The position numbers were made by a program, and so were the translations under genes. Source: Caenorhabditis remanei (taxonomy: Eukaryota; Nematoda; Chromadorea; Rhabditida; Rhabditidae). From it: a DNA stretch of 64,000 nucleotides. Positions 54,201 through 64,000 of this stretch are shown in pieces (position 1 is the first letter of the stretch; every line of letters starts with the position of its first letter). A model generated the notes under the pieces. It did no database searches and had not been told where the DNA came from. It saw nothing but the letters and a program-made list of their open reading frames with translations. The stretch is from assembly GCF_010183535.1 (NCBI RefSeq), contig NC_071329.1, positions 17,870,879 through 17,934,878 of the forward strand, read 5' to 3'.

Positions 54201-54931
54201 TTAAATCAAGTCATCATAATCAGAGTCATTTTTGAGGGGCTCTTGCTGCAGTAGACATATTGAGGCATCTTTCAGTTGGGAACTCTCCATTAGGTGGCAA
54301 AACTCCCCATGGTGCAGGCATGTCTTCAAATCCAGGCGATTTTCTTTTGTTGATATCTTTGCTGTCACAGATCCTATATTGCCTTGTCCCAACTCGAGCA
54401 AATTGAGATCGTATTCGTAGGAAGTACAACTAAATATGAATTGTTTTTTAAATCTAATTGAATATGTAATTTAATTATCTTACTTGATTTTGTTGCTTTG
54501 TGCCGGGTACTTGTGTTCGTAGCGATATTTGGTATTGTCTTTCGAGCAGTCGTGTTGAATCAAAACATAAGGCTCATTCATCCTGAAAATGAAAAGTATA
54601 TAATTAAAAAGATAAATGTTGAAGACTCACATCGGTAGTTCAGGAAAACGTAGTTTTCTAGCGATCGTGACCCATTCGAGCAAATTTACTGAAATATTTG
54701 ACATCTTTTTTGTGTGAAATACAGAGGGTAAGCCTTACGTCTTCTTCCATGTACATGAGTTGAACACACCAAACAACATCCAAATGGCAAGTAACACGTC
54801 CGAAAAACTCGGCTTTCATGGCCCCATCTGGTTTTTTCCAATACTTGTTGGAAGATTTGGCATGCACCATCACAATAAAAAAATAGCAAGAACAAGAAGT
54901 AGTTTAATACCAGTAGTGAAGAAATACCCAT
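54201..54931 (-). CDS. Transthyretin-like (TTR/DUF290-like) secreted protein, with an internally shifted segment
   Basis: Exons are 54931-54739, 54688-54631, 54582-54484 and 54429-54201; total 579 bp, 192 aa, open throughout with all phases matching. It starts with the unit leader (MGISSLLVLNYFLFLLFF). Exons 2-3 read LNLLEWVTIARKLRFPELPM then NEPYVLIQHDCSKDNTK and RYEHKYPA, resembling the nematode transthyretin-like pattern DLL...F...PYL.I.H.C...R. The C-terminus is acidic (LKNDSDYDDLI). Most of exon 1, however, gives a family-like sequence in another frame (FFGRVTCHLDVVWCVQLMYM), reached by one base at the seven-T run near 54867-54873. So two offsetting indels may have replaced ~45 residues. 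Extracellular carrier or signalling roles are known for some family members; none is shown here. Confidence 0.6.
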
Positions 54932-55395
54932 AATAGATTGAATAAATAAAAATTAGAATTCCAAAATAATCATTATATACAAAGGGTCGACCATCAACAC
55001 AAGAAGTCTCAGCTCCGATACATTTCTAGCAGTAAGAATGAGGGAAGGGACCCTTCGGACCTTCGGAGCTTTTTCTGCTTCTCTGGGTCTCCACTATTTC
55101 AAAAAGAGGGGACGGCTCTCGGGTGCCTTGCGGCGCCGCTCCCTTTTCTTCTCTGTGTCTCTCAACTGTTTTTCAGGAGCTTGTGCTCTCTTTTCGGCGA
55201 GGATGATGTTCCCAGCCGACTATTTCTAAAAGAGGGGAGCTGACCTTTTTTCCCAGAAGAGCCCATCCCTTTTCTTTACTGCGTTTCTCAACAGTGCTCA
55301 CTATTTTTGAGTGGCTCTCCGCTTTTTTTGCTCAGTGTCCCATTTAAAATGCACAGAATGACGTTCCCAGACGTCACCCCAAAGAATTGAATACT
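54932..55395 (-). promoter_or_regulatory. Leader/promoter unit 7 (with a partial second copy)
   Basis: Standard block from the ATG to ~55160, then a further partial repeat of the outer part (AAAAGAGGGGAGCTGACC...AGAAGAGCCCATCCCTTTTC on the plus strand) at 55215-55390. It drives the transthyretin-like gene if any. 55395-55570 holds a short GAAAGGC-poor AT-rich stretch without a gene. Confidence 0.6.
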
Positions 55396-55574
55396 ACTTA
55401 GGGAGTATCCGCTTTCATCTCTTTTTCCTCCATTTAAAATGCATAGTATGACGAATTGAAAAAAAAAGTTTCAAGACTTCTATACGAGAAGGGAAGGCGT
55501 TTGCATCTCTTTAGAAGGAATATATAAAATTCATAACTATTTATTGAAGTAGAAATATAAAATTAAAACATTAT

Positions 55575-57878
55575 TTAAACTCCGTTGTAGTTTTCGTTGG
55601 TGGCCATGATTCTCGTAGGAAGAGTAGCTGAAAAATAAAAAATATATTGGATTTATATTTCTAGAGAAGGTCATGCAGTCAGTTTGGAGTTATGTTACGT
55701 GATTTATATCATTGGAAAGCTGAAATTACGCTGATTTGAAATATATATATTCAGATTTTAGTCTCGATTCCTGGTATTCGAGAAAAATAAGGTCAAAGTT
55801 CTGAAAATGTCAAATCATTACCTTATTGCAATTATTGCCACTTCTCAAGCCCAAATTGCAAAAAATTCAAAAATTCACCATTTTTATGTCAAATTGTGCG
55901 AAAACTCTCAAAAATGGCTAAAAATCGCATATTTTCCATCAATTATCAGTTTTTTGAGTTTTAAAACGCGTCAAAGGTACGCCAGACAACCCGTTTTTAG
56001 GACGAGAAAAAACAAGGTCAAAATTCAGAAAAATGTCAAAATAAAACCTTTCTGTCACGCTAGATCTCTATTTTTCCGAACTTTGTCCTCTTTTTTTCTC
56101 AAATACTAAGCATCGAGGCCAAAAACTGAATATATATTTGAAATCAGCATTATTTCAGCTTTTAAATGATATAGGTCACGTCCAATGACTCTTTTTTGTC
56201 TGGCGTACCTTTGACGCGTTTTTAAATTCAAAACCTAAAAATTGATGAAAAATATGCGATTTTTAACGATTTTTGAGAGTTTTCACACAGTTTGATATAA
56301 AAATGGAGAATTTTTGAATTTTCTGTGAAATTTGGGCTTGAAAAAAGGTAATAAGGTAATAATTTGACATTTTCAGAATTTTAAAATTGTTTTTCTGGAA
56401 TACCAGGCCTTGTGGGGCAAAAATTGAAGATATTATTGGAATCAACGAGATTTCAGCTTTCCAATGATATAAGTCACGTCCAATAACTCCAAAGACCTTC
56501 CCTAATTAGATCTGAGATAATTGAAACTCAAAAACTCACTTAAAAGATCTACTGTCTTGATTGATGAGTCTGAAAAAAAAACTTATTATATTTTCATACC
56601 ATAAATAGTAATAACTTTATGCTTGGATTTCCAGAAATAACTTACCTTATCTTTTCAGTTTAGAGCAGTTGTGATAGATTTCCAATTTTAATAATTGCCG
56701 GTTTTCGGAAACGATTGGGACACTAAAAAAACAGTTTTTTGTTTGATTTTTCTGAAAAAAAAACTTTAAAAACTTACCGTTATTTTCAACTTCTATACTT
56801 GTGCAACATTTAAAGCTTCGATGATGACTTTTTCCTAAAATAACATTAATTTCAGATTGAACAAATCATAAAACTAGGGTGGGCCGGGCAGTGACGAGAA
56901 TTTCCTCGACCCGGACCCGGCTGAAAAATTTGAACTGAAATTTTGAACGAAAGTTTGAACGAAATTTTGAACGAAAAATTTTTTTGAATTTTTTCCCAAA
57001 AATGTCGAATTTTTGACTATACCTCAGAATTCAATCAAAAGCTAGTTGTGCATCAAAAAATTGAAATTTTTAATGTAAAATTTCAAAAAAGTTCAAAAAA
57101 TTTGGTTAAAAATAGGTACCTTTTTTGAAGCCGGGCCAGGCCTTGAAAATGCTCTACCGGACCGTAAATTTGCAAGTATGGGTTTTAGTATACCGTAACA
57201 CCTTTATGGTAACAGGTATAAAAAGGAGTTGCTGGCCTAGGATACGTCAACTCGGCCATTGTGGGGCTCGGCCACCACGAAAATGAAGTAACAGCTGAAA
57301 CGAGTGATACCGTAATATTTTGGATTCCAGTTTTTCAAGTCATCAATTTTCCCCTAAAAATTGCTCGGATAACCTGAAAATTCAGTCAAATTGAGACATT
57401 TCTCTCCAAAATATTACGGTATCACTTGTTTCAGCTGTGTCCACACATAATAACCGAGTGATCGGATCCTAGGCCAGGACATAGGAAAAGTTTAGAGCAT
57501 CATATCTCGGCTGATTTCACAGGTATGAAATTTGTTTCAACTAATGAAATATTCAATGGATATTGATTGATAATTTGATAGTTAACAACTTTTTGATAAC
57601 TCTTCTAGAAACCGATCTATATCGCTTCGAACTGGCGTCTCTGGGTATTACTCTTTTTCAAATTTCGCAGCGATAAATCTCAATTCCCAAAGGAAATATC
57701 GAAAAGAGGCGAACTGACAAAATATAGTTTAAAATACATAGACTTTTCCCGTCTGGTACTTAAACAATTCCAAGTTATTTGTTCAATTAAAACTCACTTT
57801 TTTACCCGCAATCCAAGTTCAAATCAAAAAAAGTAAAATCACACTGAATACTTAATACCAGTATTAAGAAGTACCCAT
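55575..57878 (-). pseudogene. Transthyretin-like gene relic behind leader unit 8
   Basis: Leader ATG at 57878 is followed by an early stop. Exon-like blocks to the left: ~56835-56780, ~56730-56645 (ENRQLLKLEIYHNCSKLKR, resembling the PYL.I.H.C part of transthyretin-like proteins), ~56560-56540 and 55634-55577 (TLPTRIMATNENYNGV then stop). They cannot be joined in one frame. In between lie the dispersed TTGGAAAGCTGAAAT repeat in both orientations (55695-55800, 56105-56175, 56400-56480), a GC-rich GGGCCGGGC element (56875-57180) and a duplicated foldback (57195-57500). Confidence 0.4.
57195..57500. mobile_element. Foldback with CAGCTGAAACGAGTGATACCG arms (copy 2)
   Basis: Duplicate of 52985-53310 with its flank. 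The TAGGCCAGGACATAGGAAAA piece extends the similarity beyond the arms. Confidence 0.6.
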
Positions 57879-58330
57879 AATAGAATAAATAAATAAAAGT
57901 TAGATTTCCAAAAGAATCATTATATACAAGGGGTCGACCATCAACACAAGAAGTCTCAGCTCCGATACATGTCTGGGAGTAAGAATAAGGGGAAAGACCC
58001 CTCGGACACTCCGCTTTTTCTGCGTCTCTTTGTCAAAAAAGATGGCGCTGCTCCTTTTCTCGAGGGGACGGCTCTCGGGTAGCCCCTTTTCTCTCATTTT
58101 GTGGAAGAGCCCATCTCTTTTCTTCTCTGCGTCTCTCAAGGGCTCAATGTGTTCTCTCTTTCTCTACACCAGTCGAATTTTGTTCTCCGAGTCCCAATGC
58201 ATAAGAAACTTTTCGAAAAAAGGGTTTCCTTCTTTCTTATTCCAAGACGCCAATCATCGGGGGACCCCACTATTTTGAAGAGAGGGGACGGGTTACCTCT
58301 TTTCTCTTGGAAAAGTCCATCCCTTTTTTT
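57879..58330 (-). promoter_or_regulatory. Leader/promoter unit 8 (with partial extra copies)
   Basis: Standard block (TTATATACAAGGGGTCGACC on the plus strand) up to ~58190. Two further partial copies of the GGGGACGG...CTC...CCCATCCCTTTT outer part follow to 58330, ending where the class B region starts. Confidence 0.55.
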
Positions 58331-58471
58331 CTAAAAAGTGTGGTGTTTAAACTTAAAATTGAACAGAAAATAACATGAAAACCTGAAATAACCGAAAACT
58401 TTCAGGATCACACATAAAATCTTGTCAACACAAAAATTATCATCATTCTTAAGAAAAATATACAAAAAAGA

Positions 58472-58606
58472 ATCGACCGTGGCACGACCCGTCATTTTTT
58501 TTGCAGTGATTGTCCGCATATAAATATCGATTTTTCGGGAGAAAAGTCAGTTCAGTGTTTTTTCTCAATCAAAAGCATCTTCAAATTTCGAACAAGTGGA
58601 AAAGAA
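58472..58606 (+). promoter_or_regulatory. Class B upstream element (B9)
   Basis: GAATCGACCGTGGCACGACC, TTTGCAGTGATTGTCC, ATATAAATATCGATTTTTCG (TATA-like), GGAGAAAAGTCAGTTCAG and TCAATCAAAAGCATCTTC before the ATG at 58607. This is one of the clearest copies. Confidence 0.7.
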
Positions 58607-59185
58607 ATGGGTCCAAATGAGATAAATAATTTTGATGACACTGCGCCAGCATGGGCTATTGAAAAGAAGAAGAAACTGTATAACGAATTACCCTCAAAAG
58701 GAAAACAAGAAATGCGTGACTCTTTGAAACCTTACTGCGAAAAATGTAAGTTGAACAACAGTCCAGGAGATCACAACGTCAGCATAGCGAAAGTATTCAT
58801 GTATTCGAAAAACAGACTTTTTATTGACGGGAGAAAAGCGATAAGCAACATCAATCTAATTTTCCAGATTTTGAATCGGAGAGCTACAAAAGTGGCAAAT
58901 CGGACACCTTTGGGTATTTATACTGTTGTGATCTTCTCGGAATGTGCGGCATGTCGGTAAGTGAATTTGTTGACTTTAATCCAGGAAAATGCATTTTCAA
59001 TTTTCCAGGGCTGGATCATCTTCCTGATCATTCTGATCGTTCTTCTGTGTCTTGCGGGTGCAGCTGCTGCCTTCTGGTTCTTCTACTACAAAAGAAAGAT
59101 GGGCGGTCGTGATGAAGAGAAGGAGATCGAGTCGACTGTCGACACTGCCAATACTGGACCTGATATCTCCGTGGAGACTTATTGA
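58607..59185 (+). CDS. Class B cysteine-rich single-pass membrane protein (B9)
   Basis: Exons are 58607-58745, 58868-58956 and 59009-59185; total 405 bp, 134 aa. It starts MGPNEINNFDDTAPAWAIEK with no signal peptide; exon 1 ends LKPYCEK. Exon 2 reads FESESYKSGKSDTFGYLYCC then DLLGMCGMS. Exon 3 is GWIIFLIILIVLLCLAGA..., KRKMGGRDEEKE..., PDISVETY. It lies ~32 kb from the main class B cluster and in the opposite orientation, but exon 3 is still nearly identical, which suggests recent exchange or a recent duplication. Confidence 0.8.
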
Positions 59186-59279
59186 ACTGATTCTGTGATT
59201 TCGTTTTGTAATGTGATAGCAAGTGAAGATGAAAAATTGAAAAATAAATGATTGGTAATAATGAACACAGCGTAAATAT

Positions 59280-59410
59280 TGGTATTATTACGGCACCTGT
59301 AATAGGGAACCGCGCTATCATGGGCGCTTCCACACCGTAGACGTTGTCGAGGCCGCTAGCGGTAGAAGTTGCCCATGCACAAACCACTGGGCAACTATTG
59401 CACTAGCTGC
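59280..59410. repeat. Repeat shared with 23395-23550
   Basis: ATGGGCGC...GCTAGCGG...GCCCATGC...CCACTGGGCAACT...TAGCTGCCCAT in the opposite sense to the copy 3' of B6. It appears to be a dispersed element lying 3' of class B genes. Confidence 0.5.
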
Positions 59411-59452
59411 CCATTATATCACCATTCTCCACAAATAAAATAAACAAATAAA

Positions 59453-59616
59453 GAATTGACCATGGCAAGGGCCGTCATTCTTTTTCTCTGGACGGGCCGT
59501 GCCATGGTCAATTCTTTTTGCACTGATTTTTTGCATATAAATATCGATTTTTCGGGAGAAAAAGTCAGTTCATAGTTTCTCTTCAATCAAAAGCAACTTC
59601 AATCTTCGAACAAGGA
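59453..59616 (+). promoter_or_regulatory. Class B upstream element (B10), with its motif duplicated in inverse
   Basis: GAATTGACCATGGCAAGGGC (59453-) is followed by the inverse GGGCCGTGCCATGGTCAATT (ending ~59515), making a palindrome of the GTGGCACGACC-type motif. Then TTTTTGCACTGATTTTTTGC, ATATAAATATCGATTTTTCG and AGAAAAAGTCAGTTCA before the ATG at 59617. Confidence 0.65.
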
Positions 59617-60232
59617 ATGCCGTCTAAAAACGATGTGGAACAATTTGTGGAGCAATTGATAGCATATGGTTTCGAGCAAACAGCGCCAGCATCGGAAATT
59701 GAACAAGGAAAGAAAAATTATAACAAACTATCCTCGGAAAAACAACAGGAAGCATATGACGGTTTAAAACCTCACTGCGATAAATGTAAGTTTAAGTCCA
59801 GGAGATCACAAAATGTTTATAAATACAGGAAAAGTATTTATGTATTCGAAAAGGTTTCTATTAACGAAAGAAAACCAATAAGCAAGATCAATCCAATTTT
59901 TCAGATTTCAAAACGGACAACTACAAAAATGGCAAAAAGGACAGCTATGGTTATGGAATATGTTGTGATATTTTAGGAATGTGCGGCATGTCGGTAGGTC
60001 AAACGTTTGACAGTTTTTCATTTCCATTCACTACCCTATGTATTGATTTTTTCAGGGCTGGCTCATCTTCCTGATCATTCTGATCGTTCTTCTGTGTCTT
60101 GCCGGTGCAGCTGCTGCCTTCTGGTTCTTCTACTACAAAAGAAAGATGGGCGGTCGTGATGAAGAGAAGGAGATCGAGTCGACTGCCAACACTGCCAATA
60201 CTCAACATGATATCTCCGTGGAGACTTATTGA
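59617..60232 (+). CDS. Class B cysteine-rich single-pass membrane protein (B10)
   Basis: Exons are 59617-59785, 59905-59993 and 60056-60232; total 435 bp, 144 aa. It starts MPSKNDVEQFVEQLIAYGFE; exon 1 ends LKPHCDK. Exon 2 reads FKTDNYKNGKKDSYGYGICC then DILGMCGMS. Exon 3 is GWLIFLIILIVLLCLAGA..., KRKMGGRDEEKE..., HDISVETY. Same length and intron phases as B4 and closest to it in exons 1 and 2. Complete and open. Function unknown. Confidence 0.8.
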
Positions 60233-61765
60233 ACTGATTATGTGATTTCTTTTTATAAAATGTTCTTTTTTTAATGGTTGAAAATAAAAGTAAATAATAA
60301 ATGTTTGGTAATGTATGTTGAAAAGTAGTTGTAAAACTTGGCTGATCTGAAAATTGGAAAAAAAACATGAAAACTATCACGATTCTCCATAAATGAAACA
60401 TGCAAAAAGAATAGACCCTTACACGGACCTTATATGTACTAATTAACTAAATAACTCACTTCATGAAATCCCGCGACTCGTTTCCATACTTTTCTTGTTC
60501 CATTCCAAGACACTTCAGGTTTCGGGATGAGGGAGACGCTTTTGGGGAACACGAAACCGACGTACTGAAATTGTATTTGATTTTGGGGGCTACTGTTTTT
60601 ACTAGGGAAGGTCATGGAGTTATGGGGCGTGACCTATACCATTGGAAAGCTGAAAAAACGCCGATTACAAATATGTATTCAGTTTTCCCGGGCCGGGCCG
60701 GGGCCGGTAGAGAAATTTTAAATCCCGAAGGCCCGTCTTCAAAAAAACGTTCCTATTTTTAACCGAATTTTAAGATTTTTTTTTGAAATTTCACATTAAA
60801 AATTTCAATTTTTGATGCATAACTATCTTTTGATTGAATTCTGAAGTATAGTCAAAAATTCGACATTTTTGGGAAAAATTTTAAAAAATTCAAATTTTGT
60901 TCAAAATTTCAGTTCAAATTTCTTCAGCCGGGCCTTCCTGTTGCAAGTATGCATTTTAGTGACATTTTTTTCTTATACGGAAGTCGGAAGTCGGAAGTTG
61001 GAAGTGATTTTTCTTATACGGAAGTCGGAAGTCGGAAGTTGGAAGTGATTTTTCTTATCAGGAAGTCGGAAGTCGGAAGTCGGAAGTAAAATTTCTTATC
61101 CGGAAGTCGGAAGTAAAAAACACCCGGAAGTCGGAAGTCGGAAGTCGGTATTAGATTTTTTCGCAAAGATTCAAAAACTCCTAGAAAAAGTTCATAAAAT
61201 TCGCGAAAATCAGTAGAAAATTAGTTTTTTGCTGAAGAAAAGCCTATTTTCTGTCCTTTTAGACCATTTTTCCATGTATTTCTGCGAAATTTACTTTTCC
61301 GAAATTGCACCGTTATGTAATGACAGAAGTCGGAAGTAAAATTCCTTATGTCGGAAGTCGGAATTCCCAACAACACTGGCCCTCTATCTTCAAACGCGTG
61401 TATCTCAAAAGTGGGCGGGGATATCAAAAAGTTGTCAACAGCTAAAATGGAGTAAATTTTACAAGCTACATTTTAATAGTCAGTAAATGTTTGATAACTA
61501 CGCAACCTGGTGAGATACGGTGGGTCAAAGATTGACATCCATTCTTATGCACTACTTGTACGTCTGTCTGTCTGTGTGTCCTGCATCTCCGTCTCCTCTT
61601 CTCCTCGCCGTCTTGCTCTTGTATAAACTTCCCTCCTTTTCTTCACGGAGCTCTTCCCCTCTTCACATTTTTCTCCTTTTCTCTAGTCGACTCCACTATT
61701 TCCACACGTTTGTTTCCCTTTGCCGCATTTTCTTCCTTCAATTTTCCCTTGTAATTCTACACACT
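60233..61765. other. Intergenic with several repeats, no gene seen
   Basis: 60600-60690: TTGGAAAGCTGAAA dispersed repeat. 60690-60955: GC-rich GGGCCGGGCC...GCCGGGCC element with a GCAAGTATGC end. 60975-61150: CGGAAGT heptamer arrays. 61385-61460: GTGGGCGG...AAGTTGTCAAC repeat. 61555-61740 is a CT-rich 5' region of the next gene. Confidence 0.5.
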
Positions 61766-64000
61766 ATGACTGAAGCCATGGATAAAACATGTATGGAATA
61801 TGTGTTGAAATTCATGAATCCGAATTTGAGGTGAGTTTTTATGGGGAATTGGACGGCAAAATTGCAAAAAAATTCAACAAGTTTTTCGCGTGTCTCTTTA
61901 AAAATGAGTTGTCTGATGCGATTCTGGCGCGTTTTCTTGAGGTTTATCTCAAAATACATTATCTGGCGCACCTTTGACGCGCTTGAAAAGTCCAAAAGCC
62001 CAAAAAAGGGATGTCTGGCGCACATTTGACGCGTTTTTCAATTTAAAAACTGAAAATCGATGGAAAATATGTGGTGTTTTGCCATTTTTGAGAGTTTTCG
62101 CACAACTTGATATAAAAATGGTGAATTTTTTGAATTTTTGTGCAATTTGGGATAGAGAAGAGACAATAACAAGGTTAAGGTTATGACAAATGACAAATAA
62201 ATTTTGAGTTTTTGAATTTATGAATTTAAAAACGTGTCAAAGGTGCGCCAGACAACCCATTTTTTCGGATTTTTGGATTTTCGAAGCGCATGCGCCAGAT
62301 AATGTAATTTATAGATAAACCTCAAGAAAACGCGCCAGAATCACGCCAGACAACTCATTTTTAAGTCATTTTCACTCATATTTTAAAGAAACACGCGAAA
62401 ATTTTTTGAATTTTTTTGCAATTTCTGCGTGTTAGAAATGTATTAATTTGTCACTTTTTAGAACTTTGACCTTGCTTTTCTTGAATACCAGATTTTCTCG
62501 TCTTAAAAACGGGTTGTCTGGCGCACCTTTGACGCGTTTAGAATTTTAAAAACTGACTCCGTGACCTTTCCTGATAAACTGTCATGTCTTTCTTATCATA
62601 AAATCACATGCGTACCAGTGTTGTTGGGAATTCCGACTTCCGACTTCCGGGCTTTTTTCACTTCACTAATTTTCCACTGATTTTCGGCAATTTTATGATT
62701 TTTCTCTTGGAGTTTTTGAATATTTGCGAAAAAATATAATTCCGACATCCGGGTTTCGACTTCCGACTTCCGACTTCCTGATAAGAAAAATCACTTCCAA
62801 CTTCCGACTTCCGACTTCCGGATAAGAAAATTTTCACTTCCCAACATCTCTGATGCGTACATAACATATCTGTCATCAAAACTAAACATTTCCTTGTCAA
62901 AAAACATTATCTTATCAGTTTCAGCCGTTTTAGACAAGCCCGGATTTTTATCATTTGTGTTTTTGTTAGTGTAATCTTCTTATCAGTTGTAGATAAGTCA
63001 GTCTGACATAAGCATTATTACGAGCCTTCTCAAAATTGTTATCAGTTCTGAAAATTCGATACTTGTGAGGACTAATATCAGCACTGAAACACTTTCGATA
63101 AAGTTTGTAATAATAACGACCTAGACAACATGCAGACTCAGTTATCTATAATTGATAAGATTACACTATCAAAAACACAAATGATAAAGATCAAGGTGTC
63201 TAAAACGTCTAAAACTGATAAGGTGCTGATAAAACCGCGCTAATGTCTAAAAATGACGAAATTTCCAGATCCAACCTCTCCCGAAGGTGCCCCACCATCC
63301 GTCCTTTCGAAGAACCCTTGCCTCTCCCCATCCAAACTCTCTCCGTCACTCCCACAAGCCTCCAAGTCAACGACATCACTTACAATCTCGGTATAATCCG
63401 TCATTATCCGATCGAAAAGACTCCCGAGGCTGTCAAGGAAATCAACGAGCAAGGAGGGCTGAATTATGACGTGGATATCTACGGGATTCGGTATGAGCCG
63501 AATATTCCTAGGGATCCAGGGGATACCTTGTTTCGTGAAAATAAGTTTGTCAGCGAGGAACTGAAATTTATGGATAGAATGGAGGAGTTGCAAGAGGAGT
63601 TGCTGGAATTACAGTTGGCTGACGATCCTTTTCTTATTCCAAGGATCGAGGAGCTGCAGGATGAGTTGACCCCTCTCTACCATCGATATAAACGCACTTC
63701 CCCACCCTTTGAGCATTATCTGTTGCTAACTATCCTGAAAAATGGAGCTCCGCTGAAAATGGAAGTTGTTGGCTATACAAAACTTCTTCCAGAAGCTATG
63801 AAGTACTTACAGTCGAAAGTGATCGGGAATCGAACCCTAATAGTAGACACCCTGAGGACCGAAGGGACCATCTTGGACGGTCTTAAAATAGTGTCAGTGA
63901 AAAATTTGGACATAAAAACGGATGCTACAGAGGTCTTAAATAATCTGTACCACTCCTTAAACCACCAGAACCTATTCGATTCTCTAGAGATCCATGGTGA
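61766..64000 (+). CDS. DUF3557-family (F-box-like associated) protein, 3' partial
   Basis: Exon 1 is 61766-61830 (MTEAMDKTCMEYVLKFMNPN then L), ending at a phase-2 GTGAG donor. Exon 2 starts at 63269 after TTTCCAG and is open to the window edge. The join reads RSNLSRRCPTIRPFEEPLPL, then LSVTPTSLQVNDITYNLGII, the standard DUF3557 opening. Further on are LPEAMKYLQSKVIGNR and LDGLKIVSVKNLDI. There is a charged 40-residue insert (MDRMEELQEELLELQL...) between the two conserved parts. Domain function unknown; the family is large in Caenorhabditis. Paralogue of 31434-34295. The 1.4 kb intron holds two foldbacks. Confidence 0.8.
61895..62385. mobile_element. Foldback with GTCTGGCGCACCTTTGACGCG units
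   Basis: Left AATGAGTTGTCTG...GATTCTGGCGCGTTTTCTTG...GAGGTTTATCT mirrors right AGATAAACCTCAAGAAAACG...CGCCAGAATC...CAGACAACTCATT. The inner GTCTGGCGCACCTTTGACGC motif also occurs singly at 35380, 55970, 56205 and 62515. Confidence 0.75.
62630..62840. repeat. CGGAAGT heptamer array (inverted copy)
   Basis: GACTTCCGACTTCC units in blocks at 62635-62655 and 62740-62825, the reverse complement of the arrays at 35455 and 60975. Confidence 0.75.
62905..63240. mobile_element. Foldback with TTATCAG ends
   Basis: CTTATCAGTTTCAGCCGTTT...TTTATCATTTGTGTTTTTG...GTGTAATCTTCTTATCA is mirrored by TGATAAGATTACAC...CAAAAACACAAATGATAAAG...AAACTGATAAGGTGC. It lies just upstream of exon 2 of the DUF3557 gene. 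Confidence 0.75.

Noticed and set aside
39106..58139. Repeated minus-strand frames reading LRLLVLMVDPLYIM
   Set aside because: They lie in the conserved region upstream of the leader ATGs and cross the TATA-like site; ends and lengths differ between copies. Read as promoter sequence, not protein.
1..64000. tRNA, rRNA or CRISPR features
   Set aside because: No cloverleaf-type sequences, rRNA segments or spacer-repeat arrays were noticed; the tandem repeats present are eukaryotic repeats.

Overview
The window looks like nematode chromosomal DNA, almost certainly from a Caenorhabditis species. It is AT-rich, with very short introns ending in TTTCAG, dense foldback (MITE-like) repeats, and families typical of that genus: C-type lectin/CUB proteins, MATH/BTB-type proteins, DUF3557 proteins and transthyretin-like proteins. 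The species cannot be fixed from the sequence alone. Gene models were built by hand from splice signals, phase agreement and comparison between paralogues inside the window.

Layout. Positions 1-3998 are the 3' part of an LTR retrotransposon: an RG-rich region, a secreted glycoprotein-like region, a membrane anchor, a retropepsin-like domain, a polypurine tract and the 3' LTR. It is inserted in the tail of a small host gene. From 3982 to 13782 (plus a stray member at 30435-31139) lies a tandem family, called class A here: two- or three-exon genes for ~100-140 aa cysteine-rich, single-pass membrane proteins. From 14933 to 26531, and again at 58607-60232, lies a related class B with the same exon phases, a diverged ectodomain and a nearly invariant membrane/tail exon. 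I do not recognise this superfamily. Each class has its own conserved upstream element. Several members are broken by transposons, homopolymer indels or a lost splice site.

At 26880-30236 two C-type lectin-CUB genes stand head to head as an inverted duplication; the plus-strand copy has a frameshift that removes its CUB domain. A DUF3557-type gene lies at 31434-34295, and a second starts at 61766 and runs off the right edge. Positions 35792-58200 are a minus-strand array in which a ~300 bp unit (upstream region, TATA-like site, start codon and hydrophobic leader) occurs eight times. Most genes behind these units are decayed; one transthyretin-like gene is open throughout. The array also holds a complete BTB gene (48781-50096), BTB exon relics, and two fragments resembling phlebovirus-type envelope glycoproteins of nematode retroelements.

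The most interesting part is the class A/B membrane-protein array: shared gene architecture, no evident signal peptide, class-specific promoters, homogenised cytoplasmic tails and diversified N-terminal ectodomains. This resembles a rapidly evolving surface-protein family. Function is unknown, and nothing in the sequence proves one.
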